DNA of 11,353 bases, taken from CBDTYW01 sp965364735. Its GTDB lineage: Bacteria; Actinomycetota; Nitriliruptoria; Nitriliruptorales; Nitriliruptoraceae. Below the pieces are notes generated by a model. The model saw nothing but the letters and a program-made list of their open reading frames with translations, did not search any database and was not told where the DNA came from. Positions 1-8,042 of this stretch are shown piece by piece. The first letter of the stretch is position 1; the number at the start of each line of letters is the position of its first letter. Location of the stretch: positions 1 through 11,353 of the forward strand of contig CBDTYW010000108.1 in the NCBI GenBank assembly GCA_965364735.1. Direction: 5' to 3'. A program made the translations under genes and the position numbers.

Positions 1-798
1 CACGGCTCGCTCAGCGGCGGATCTGGGGCTCGAGCGGCGACGCTTCGGGACGGGATCCTGTGACGCCTCGACCTCGTCCTGCTCCGCGGTGGCCGCAGCG
101 TGAGCCGTCTCGCCCGTCGCCCGGTCGCGCTGGTCGAGCTCGTGCAGGCGTTGGCGACGTCCGTAGAGGACGAGGGTCTCGTCCGGCTGGACGACGGTCC
201 CACCCTCGGGAGCGCCGATGTAGGTGCCGCCGTCACGCAGGATGCCGAGCACGAGGACACCTTCGTCCGGCAGCCGGAGCTCCATGAGGCTCTGGCCGGC
301 GACCCAGTCGCCTTCCCTGACCTGCAGCTCCATGACGGCCCAGTCGCCCGCCACCTGAAGCAGGGCTGCGTAGTCGCGGACCTCGAGATCCGTCACCCGC
401 TCGAGCACCCGGCGCATGATCGGCTGGAGGGCCCGGTCGAAGGCCTTGCTGCTGGCGAGGCGGTAGATGAGCAGCAGCCCGACGATGATCGCCGCCACTC
501 GAGATGTCAGCGCGGTCGCGCTGCCGGAGGTCACGAACGCGGCCGAGAGCGTCGCCATCACGGAGACGAGCCCGGCGGAGCCCGTGAACATGAGCATCAT
601 GATGATGCGGCGTCGCACCGGGTGGTTGAGGACGGACTCGGACTCTGCCGTCGTGAACCCGGCGGTGGTCAGCGCTGAGCGCGCCTGGAACCTGGCCGTC
701 TCACGGCTGAGCCCCGTCAGGGTCAACGCGACCGTCGCGACGCGGGTCACGATCAACGATGACACCGCGATCACCAGCAACGTCACCACGGGCAGCAT
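1..798 (-). CDS. Membrane protein with C-terminal RCK_C (TrkA_C) domain, 3' end cut by window edge
   Basis: I translated this from the minus strand. It is open for 266 codons to the window edge without a stop, so the C-terminus is missing. Residues 3-25 form a first membrane helix. A loop (residues about 41-53, SALTTAGFTT then acidic residues) is followed by helices at about 65-89 and 100-116. A soluble domain at about 150-220 (REGDWVAGQSL, then PDEGVLVLGI, then QPDETLVLYG) has the RCK_C pattern that binds small ligands in potassium transport regulators. A hydrophilic tail rich in Ala, Glu and Arg follows. Proteins of this layout occur in Gram-positive bacteria and are usually annotated as TrkA_C-domain proteins; a role in potassium or cation homeostasis is inferred, not shown. 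ATG at 798 is preceded by AAGGGG (805-810) with a 6-nt spacer. A strong hairpin separates it from clpB upstream, so it probably has its own promoter. Confidence 0.8.
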   Translation of the reverse strand, partial: MLPVVTLLVIAVSSLIVTRVATVALTLTGLSRETARFQARSALTTAGFTTAESESVLNHPVRRRIIMMLMFTGSAGLVSVMATLSAAFVTSGSATALTSRVAAIIVGLLLIYRLASSKAFDRALQPIMRRVLERVTDLEVRDYAALLQVAGDWAVMELQVREGDWVAGQSLMELRLPDEGVLVLGILRDGGTYIGAPEGGTVVQPDETLVLYGRRQRLHELDQRDRATGETAHAAATAEQDEVEASQDPVPKRRRSSPRSAAERAV

Positions 799-830
799 CT
801 GCGACCCCTTCGGCCTCTTCGCTGCCTGCA

Positions 831-850
831 ACAGTACGGCGTCCGACGCC
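831..850 (-). promoter_or_regulatory. Tentative promoter/operator of the RCK_C membrane protein gene
   Basis: On the minus strand a TANNNT-type -10 hexamer (TACTGT, 831-836) lies 32 bp before the ATG at 798. Immediately upstream, where a -10/-35 spacer would sit, is the perfect inverted repeat GGCGTC-C-GACGCC (838-850). No good -35 hexamer was found at 16-18 bp. The placement after the clpB terminator hairpin is the main argument for a promoter here; the sequence itself is weak evidence. Confidence 0.2.
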
Positions 851-862
851 GCCCAAACCGCT

Positions 863-905
863 GAGCGACGTCGAAACCGACGTGGTGCCGGTCTCGACGT
901 CGCTC
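863..905 (-). terminator. Hairpin terminator after clpB
   Basis: A 17-bp stem (arms 863-879 and 889-905, one G-U wobble) encloses a 9-nt loop and begins 11 nt after the clpB TGA. It is followed on the minus strand by only a short TTT, which is common for terminators in high-GC actinobacteria. It separates clpB from the RCK_C membrane protein gene. Confidence 0.65.
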
Positions 906-916
906 GTTGGGGAGGT

Positions 917-3493
<2,577 letters not shown>

Positions 3494-3498
3494 GTGAC

Positions 3499-3504
3499 CC
3501 TCCT
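3499..3504 (-). promoter_or_regulatory. clpB: Ribosome binding site fixing the clpB start
   Basis: AGGAGG on the minus strand, 5 nt before ATG 3493. It decides for this start over the in-frame ATG at 3530-3532, which would add 13 residues not typical of ClpB. Confidence 0.85.
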
Positions 3505-3530
3505 GATCTGCGTGTTGTGGGCTGTGAAGC

Positions 3531-3569
3531 ACGATACGCCGGCTCCACGGGGCTGTCGGTCACAGTGAC
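3531..3569 (-). promoter_or_regulatory. Candidate clpB promoter with adjoining inverted repeat
   Basis: On the minus strand, CCGACA (3554-3559) and TATCGT (3531-3536) are separated by 17 bp, an acceptable sigma-70-type pair ending 37 bp before the clpB ATG. The inverted repeat GTCAC-A-GTGAC (3559-3569) abuts the -35 element, a sensible place for an operator. I saw neither a HAIR element (CTTGAGT-N7-ACTCAAG, bound by HspR) nor a CIRCE element (bound by HrcA), the usual heat-shock operators. The assignment is by eye only. Confidence 0.35.
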
Positions 3570-3638
3570 ACTGATCCCTGAAGATAACCTGAGCGCAAGA
3601 CACGCAACTGCTGCTGCGGCGGCGTCATCCGGGAAACG

Positions 3639-3674
3639 CCGAAGCGGCCGACCCGTGTGGGTCGGCCGCTTCGG
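3639..3674 (-). terminator. Hairpin terminator after the fasciclin lipoprotein gene
   Basis: A perfect 16-bp GC-rich stem (3639-3654 with 3659-3674) closes on a GTGT tetraloop, 17 nt after the TGA of the fasciclin gene. The stem itself is symmetrical, but no plus-strand gene ends here, so it should serve the minus-strand fasciclin transcript. Only a short TTT follows. Confidence 0.75.
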
Positions 3675-3691
3675 TGCGGAGCGTGCTTGGG

Positions 3692-4348
3692 TCAGCCGTT
3701 GGTGACCGACGGCGGCAGCATGACCGAGTCGATCAGGTAGACGGTCGCGTTGTTGGTCTGGATGTTCGGGACCTGGATGATCGTCGAGCCGTTCAGGGTG
3801 ACGACGTCGCCGTCGACGGAGACCGTGAGCTCCTCACCGGTGAAGGTGGTGAACGTCTCGGAGCCCTTGATGGCGTCGAAGTCGAGGCGCTCGGTCAGGA
3901 CGTGGAAGCCCAGGACCGTGGTCAGCAGACCGGACGGGTCGTCCAGCGCAGCCTGGAGGGTGGCCGGGTCGAGGTTGGCGAACGCGCAGTCCGTCGGGGC
4001 GAAGACCGTGAGGGCCTCGGCGCCGTTGAGCGTGCCACCGAGGTCAGCAGCGGTGACCGCGGCGACCAGCGTGGTCAGGACGGGGTTGTTCGAGGCAGCG
4101 GTGGCGACGGGGTCGTCGGCCATGCCCTCGAGCGTGCCCTCAGAAGCGCCACCCTGGACCGCGGCGACGAGTGAGTCAGCGTCACAGATGGTGGCGGAGT
4201 CGACCGGGGCCATCGACTCGCTCGTGGTCTCCGAGGGGGTGGTGGTCTCGGTGTTGGTGGCAACCGGCTCGTCCGTGCCGCAGGCTGCGGTGAACAGGGC
4301 GAGGCTGGCGAACGCAGCGGAGACGCGGATGGCGCGGGACTGAAGCAT
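3692..4348 (-). CDS. Secreted fasciclin (FAS1) domain lipoprotein, MPT70/MPT83-like
   Basis: The 218-residue product begins with a lipoprotein signal peptide (hydrophobic 9-20, lipobox-like TAAC, predicted lipidated Cys23). A Thr/Ser/Pro/Glu-rich linker (about 24-50) should span the cell wall. The FAS1 domain at about 76-213 shows GMADDPVATAASNNP, the H1 motif LTVFAPTDCAF, a central LGFHVL and the closing NATVYLIDSVMLPP. This order and wording closely resemble mycobacterial MPT70/MPT83, surface adhesin-like proteins. Cys55 and Cys121 could form a disulfide. ATG 4348 has AAGGA 7-8 nt upstream. A strong terminator follows. No sigma factor/anti-sigma pair of the SigK/RskA type that controls MPT70/83 in mycobacteria is present in this window. 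The FAS1 call is firm; the ligand or partner is unknown. Confidence 0.93.
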   Translation of the reverse strand: MLQSRAIRVSAAFASLALFTAACGTDEPVATNTETTTPSETTSESMAPVDSATICDADSLVAAVQGGASEGTLEGMADDPVATAASNNPVLTTLVAAVTAADLGGTLNGAEALTVFAPTDCAFANLDPATLQAALDDPSGLLTTVLGFHVLTERLDFDAIKGSETFTTFTGEELTVSVDGDVVTLNGSTIIQVPNIQTNNATVYLIDSVMLPPSVTNG

Positions 4349-4411
4349 GGCGGGTTCCTTGGGGATGTCGGAGAGAGCGTGGGTGCCGCTCGTTGTCGCG
4401 GCTTGCAGGTT

Positions 4412-4438
4412 GTTCGCCGCTGACGTGGAGACGGATGC
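4412..4438 (-). promoter_or_regulatory. Possible ECF-sigma-type promoter of the fasciclin gene
   Basis: On the minus strand GCATCC (4433-4438) and GCGAAC (4412-4417) are 15 bp apart, 63 bp before the fasciclin ATG. The pair has an ECF-like look, and MPT70/83 genes in mycobacteria are under the ECF factor SigK. I cannot confirm the consensus from memory and found no better housekeeping promoter, so this is a weak suggestion. Confidence 0.2.
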
Positions 4439-4501
4439 CCGGGGCTCGGCGATTCATACCACGCAGGTAGTAGGCGCACGGACACCCAACCGCGACGAGA
4501 G

Positions 4502-4523
4502 CGGCACCGAAGGTCGGTGGCCG
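4502..4523 (-). terminator. Possible terminator after the molybdopterin oxidoreductase gene
   Basis: A 9-bp stem with one bulged base (4502-4510 with 4514-4523) and a 3-nt loop starts 8 nt after the TGA. There is no T-tract. If functional it separates the oxidoreductase transcript from the fasciclin gene 183 bp downstream. Confidence 0.35.
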
Positions 4524-4531
4524 TGCTCGGA

Positions 4532-6169
4532 TCAGCCGCGGACCTGGACGAACAGGCCGTGCCAGCCGGTCGCGGAGTTCGGGAACGGCTCGCGGCGGTC
4601 CTCGGTCTGGAGGTTTCCTTCGCCGTCGGTGGCCCGAACGCTGATGCGGTGGTTGCCCTCGGTGGCAACCCACGGGGTCCGCCACTGACGCCACGACGTG
4701 GTGTTGAAGGCCTCACCGAGCTCGGCCTCGATCCAGTCCTCCCCGTCGATGCGTACCTCGACCTTGCTGATGCCTGCGCTGTTCTGCGCCCAGGCCATCC
4801 CGCCGATCATCGTCGGTCCGGGGGCCATGGGGGTGGCGGCCTTGGGGGTGTCGATCCGCGACTGCGGCAGGATCGGGGCCAGGGCATCCCAGCCGCGCTC
4901 GACCCAGTACTGGTCGAACGCGTCGAAGCGGGTGACCTCAATGTCCTGCAGCCACTTGGTGGCCGAGACGTAGCCGTAGAGGCCCGGAACGATCAGGCGC
5001 GCCGGGAAGCCGCGGTCGATCGGGAGGGGTTCGCCGTACATGCCGATCACGACGAGGGCGTCGCGGTCGTAGGCGGCCTCAACCGGGAAGCCGGCCGTCC
5101 AGTCGTCGACCGAGCGGCCCACGATCTGGTCGGCCTCGGGGCGGATCCCGGCCTTGTCGAGGAGGTCGCGCAGCAGCACGCCGGTCCACCGGGCGTGGCC
5201 CAGCAGCCCGCCTCCGACGACGTTCGAGACACATGTCAGGGTGATGTCGCGCTCGACGAGGTCCATCGCGAGGAGGTCGTCGTAGGAGAAGGTGACCTCG
5301 CGGTCCACCAGACCATGAATGCGCAGCGAGAAGGCTTCGGTGGAGACCTGCGGGACCGACAGCGCCGTGTCGATCCTGTAGAACTCGTCCATCGGGGTGT
5401 AGTACGGCGAGATCCCGTCGACGTCGAGCGAGACGCCTGACGGCGCCTCGGCCAGCGGGGATCGGATCCCGGGCAGGATCACGGCGGCGCGCGACGCCGC
5501 GGCGCTGAACCGGTCGGACAGCCAGCGTCCGGCCGCGACGCTGGTGGCGGCGACGACCGTGACGGCGCCTGCGGTGCGCAGGAACCAGCGACGGTCGGTG
5601 ACCGGGCCTTGCGGGGCGTCGGTGGGAGAGGGCTGCCGGGGCGTGTCAGCGATGCCTGCGACGGCGGACTGGGGTGCGCCGAGGGGTCCGACGCGCATCC
5701 GGCCGGTCAGCAGCCGGATGGCGAAGAGCCCAACGGGGATGGCGATCAGCGACGGGATCGCGCCGACGGCGCCGCCCACGCCGGTGACGTTGGCCAGGAT
5801 GCCGATCACGCCGAGGAGCACGATGCCGGCGTCGGCGATGAGCGGTCGTCGACGAGAGATCACGCCCAGCACCACGCCCAGGAGCGCGACGGCGACGATC
5901 GCGCCGGAGACGAGCACGAGCTTGTCGTTGGTGCCGAAGCGCTCGATGGCCCAGCGTTCGAGCGACACCGGCGTCAGCTCGATGAACTTCTCCGCCACGG
6001 ACTCGAGCGGCGACGCCCACGTCCGGACGATCCCGGCGGCGAGCTCGCCAGCGCCCAGCGCTGTGCCGGCCGCGAGCAGCCCGGCGATCGCGGCGCTCGG
6101 CGTGCCGAGCGTCGTGTCCTGCCGAAGCAGCGCTTGAGAGGGCGGTGCAGCGTCGGTCTCAGTGGGCAT
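4532..6169 (-). CDS. Membrane-anchored molybdopterin-dependent oxidoreductase, sulfite oxidase family
   Basis: This 545-residue protein has four predicted N-terminal helices (about 26-48, 84-105, 111-129, 134-154). A linker carries a twin-arginine-like motif (RRWFLR, 193-198) followed by a fifth hydrophobic segment (199-214). The catalytic region is outside the membrane: the sulfite-oxidase-type molybdopterin domain (about 245-415) contains LTCVSN with Cys313, the expected molybdenum ligand, and GLYGYVSATKWL (396-407). The C-terminal dimerisation domain (about 440-545) has the immunoglobulin-like pattern VEVRIDG, WRTPW and ISVRATDGEGN. No heme b5 domain is present, so electrons must go to another acceptor. 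The substrate is unknown; the family includes sulfite oxidases and methionine-sulfoxide reductase-like enzymes. ATG 6169 has GAGG 7 nt upstream. It lies 131 bp downstream of the MiaE-type gene on the same strand. Confidence 0.93.
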   Translation of the reverse strand: MPTETDAAPPSQALLRQDTTLGTPSAAIAGLLAAGTALGAGELAAGIVRTWASPLESVAEKFIELTPVSLERWAIERFGTNDKLVLVSGAIVAVALLGVVLGVISRRRPLIADAGIVLLGVIGILANVTGVGGAVGAIPSLIAIPVGLFAIRLLTGRMRVGPLGAPQSAVAGIADTPRQPSPTDAPQGPVTDRRWFLRTAGAVTVVAATSVAAGRWLSDRFSAAASRAAVILPGIRSPLAEAPSGVSLDVDGISPYYTPMDEFYRIDTALSVPQVSTEAFSLRIHGLVDREVTFSYDDLLAMDLVERDITLTCVSNVVGGGLLGHARWTGVLLRDLLDKAGIRPEADQIVGRSVDDWTAGFPVEAAYDRDALVVIGMYGEPLPIDRGFPARLIVPGLYGYVSATKWLQDIEVTRFDAFDQYWVERGWDALAPILPQSRIDTPKAATPMAPGPTMIGGMAWAQNSAGISKVEVRIDGEDWIEAELGEAFNTTSWRQWRTPWVATEGNHRISVRATDGEGNLQTEDRREPFPNSATGWHGLFVQVRG

Positions 6170-6300
6170 GTGCTCGCCTCGTGTCGCGGACAGATTCGGA
6201 CAGGCCGATCAGGATGACCGGACACGGAGATCTGCAGTGCGCTCCGTATGGTTCGCAGCCCTCGGGCCGTTGGCTTGCACGTGGTCGTGGGCGACTGCCG

Positions 6301-6945
6301 TCAGGTGTCGCGGGGCGGGCCGGAGTGAATGCGTGGGCCTGGTGGTTGGGCGGCGGCGATCTCGGCCTCGGCGTTGAGGAGCTCGGCCCAGCGGGCGTCG
6401 ACGGCTGCCTGGGAGGCGATGGTCGCGGCGAGCTGGACGAAGAGCCGGTAGTGGCCGGCCTCGGAGGCCTCGAGTGAGCCGAAGAAGGCGGACAGCTCGT
6501 GGTTGGCGTGGCCCAGCAGAGCGAACCGCTCGCAGGAGCGCAGCTCGATGAGCCCGCTGACGAGGAGCCGGTCGACGCTGTCGTCGACGTGGTCGCCGGT
6601 GCGGACGAGCTTGCGCAGCGCCGAGGCGTACGGGTTCGAGAAGTCCCGGGTCAGCTCGAGCCCTCGCTTGGTCAGCTCGCGCGTGACCATGCGCAGGTGC
6701 GAGACCTCGTCCTGCGCGACCGACGCGAGTCGTTCGGTCCACCGGACACCCTCCGTCGACGGGGCGCGCCGCATCAACGCCAGCGCGTTGCGGGCGGCCT
6801 CGCGCTCGAGGTGGGCGTGGTCGCTCAGCAGTACCCCTGGCTGCGCCAGAGCCGCGTCTGCCCAGCTCGGTGGCGTCCACCACACGAGCGGCAGGTACTC
6901 ACGCACGCCGTCACCGGGTCCCGCCCCGTCCGCCTGCTCCGTCAT
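6301..6945 (-). CDS. miaE: MiaE-type tRNA 2-methylthio-N6-isopentenyladenosine-37 hydroxylase (ferritin-like diiron)
   Basis: MiaE is a diiron monooxygenase that hydroxylates the isopentenyl group of ms2i6A at position 37 of tRNAs reading codons starting with U. The 214-residue product has the four-helix ferritin-like pattern and all six expected iron ligands: Glu47 in DHAHLERE, Glu80 and His83 in QDEVSH, Glu134 in the MiaE-like IELRSCERF, and Glu162 and His165 in SEAGH. The frame is open to a GTG at 7017, but that start has no ribosome binding site. ATG 6945 is preceded by GGAG with 6 nt, and an ATG at 6957 is another option. The substrate-forming enzymes MiaA and MiaB are not in this window. 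The diiron fold is sure; the exact tRNA substrate is by family resemblance. Confidence 0.82.
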   Translation of the reverse strand: MTEQADGAGPGDGVREYLPLVWWTPPSWADAALAQPGVLLSDHAHLEREAARNALALMRRAPSTEGVRWTERLASVAQDEVSHLRMVTRELTKRGLELTRDFSNPYASALRKLVRTGDHVDDSVDRLLVSGLIELRSCERFALLGHANHELSAFFGSLEASEAGHYRLFVQLAATIASQAAVDARWAELLNAEAEIAAAQPPGPRIHSGPPRDT

Positions 6946-6951
6946 CGCCGT

Positions 6952-6955
6952 CTCC
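6952..6955 (-). promoter_or_regulatory. Ribosome binding site choosing the MiaE-type gene start
   Basis: GGAG on the minus strand, 6 nt before ATG 6945. A possible -10 hexamer TACGCT (6967-6972) just upstream would put the transcript start near 6960, inside the longer reading frame, and so argues against the GTG at 7017. That -10 call is weak because no clear -35 accompanies it. Confidence 0.4.
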
Positions 6956-7214
6956 ATCGCTGTCGCAGCGTACGTCGGGTCGGTGGCGTCGCAGGTGGCT
7001 GGTCGCCGGTTCGCCACCCAGCGGCGATCGAGGTGTGGCGGCTTGCAGGCCGCGTCGCCGGGTTCCGCCCCTCCAGAGCAACGGTCAGTGACCTCGCCAC
7101 ACGCTTCGTGAGCGATGAGCGCGCGGGCGCTCGCCGGGTGGTCGGCGAGGAATCACCCACCTAACGTGGTGGCACTTCGCTCTCCGTCCACGATCCGAGA
7201 AACAGGCCCCCGAG

Positions 7215-8030
7215 ATGATCCGTGTCGTTGTCGCGGTCCTGCTGGCCGCGCTGAGCGTCGGTGTGGCGGGAGTGGCTGTCGCTGTGGGCGACGAGACGAT
7301 CGATCTCGCCGATCAGGTCTGGCGCACGCGGCTCGACGGGTCCAGCACCGCCACCGTGCACGCCGAGCGCTACGTCAACCAGATCACCGCATGGTCGGCC
7401 ACCGGGTCCGGACGGATCGGCTTCGGTCCCGACCAGCTGGCTGACTGGGCGATCGCTGTCGAGCCGCGTGACGAGCCTGTCTCGACCACCCGGGTGCGGC
7501 GCGACCGGGTCGGTCTGTGGGTCCGGACTGACGCCGTCAACGGCCTGCCGTCCGAGCCGTGGTTCCGCATCCCCGATCACGACCGCGACGCCGCATCCTG
7601 GCGCGCCGTCAACGAACACCTCGCCCAGCTGCCGCTCGGCGTCGACGACGTCCTCGGCTTCGTGGCGGACCCGCCGACCTCGCTGCGCCACGGGGCGCGC
7701 CACACCGACGCAGCGGGCGCGATCCTCCCGGGCTTCGTCTGGAGCTCCGACACGGCGGATGCCGCCGGCGTCGACTGGCGGCGCGCGCTCACCGGCCAGC
7801 TCGACGTCCACGTGGCCCGGTTCGACGGGCTCCTCGACGAGGTTGTCCTCGTCGTGCGCGTCAACGTCGACCAGGACGGTCGGATCCGCCGCATCGAGCA
7901 CCGGCTGACCGGCACGGTCGACACCGTCACGTCCTACGAGCAGGTCGTCGTCTTCGACCTCGACGACTTCGGGGTCGCCGTGGACACCTCGCCGCCGGAC
8001 GGCGAACGCGTCGTCACCGACGCAGCCTGA
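7215..8030 (+). CDS. Exported protein of unknown function
   Basis: The 271-residue product starts with a Sec signal peptide (Arg3, hydrophobic 4-22, likely cleavage after AVA at 21-23); there is no lipobox cysteine. The mature part is acidic, has no membrane helix and no cysteine, and alternates short strands with turns. The middle has GLWVRTDAVNGLPSEPWFRIP (split here as GLWVRTDAV and PWFRIP). The end has DQDGRIRRIEHRLT and then VVVFDLDDFGVAVDTSPP. That last pattern, a strand-rich close ending in a Pro-containing tail, loosely recalls the LppX/LprG/LolA-like lipid-carrier fold, but I found no diagnostic motif and do not assign it. ATG 7215 has only a weak AGG upstream. It is divergent from the MiaE-type gene and convergent with the sugar transferase. 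Confidence 0.85.
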   Translation: MIRVVVAVLLAALSVGVAGVAVAVGDETIDLADQVWRTRLDGSSTATVHAERYVNQITAWSATGSGRIGFGPDQLADWAIAVEPRDEPVSTTRVRRDRVGLWVRTDAVNGLPSEPWFRIPDHDRDAASWRAVNEHLAQLPLGVDDVLGFVADPPTSLRHGARHTDAAGAILPGFVWSSDTADAAGVDWRRALTGQLDVHVARFDGLLDEVVLVVRVNVDQDGRIRRIEHRLTGTVDTVTSYEQVVVFDLDDFGVAVDTSPPDGERVVTDAA

Positions 8031-8042
8031 CCGAGGTCGGGC

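Noticed and set aside
6946..7017. N-terminal extension of the MiaE-type protein from GTG 7017
   Set aside because: No ribosome binding site precedes it, the 24 extra residues have no family counterpart, and a possible promoter lies within it.
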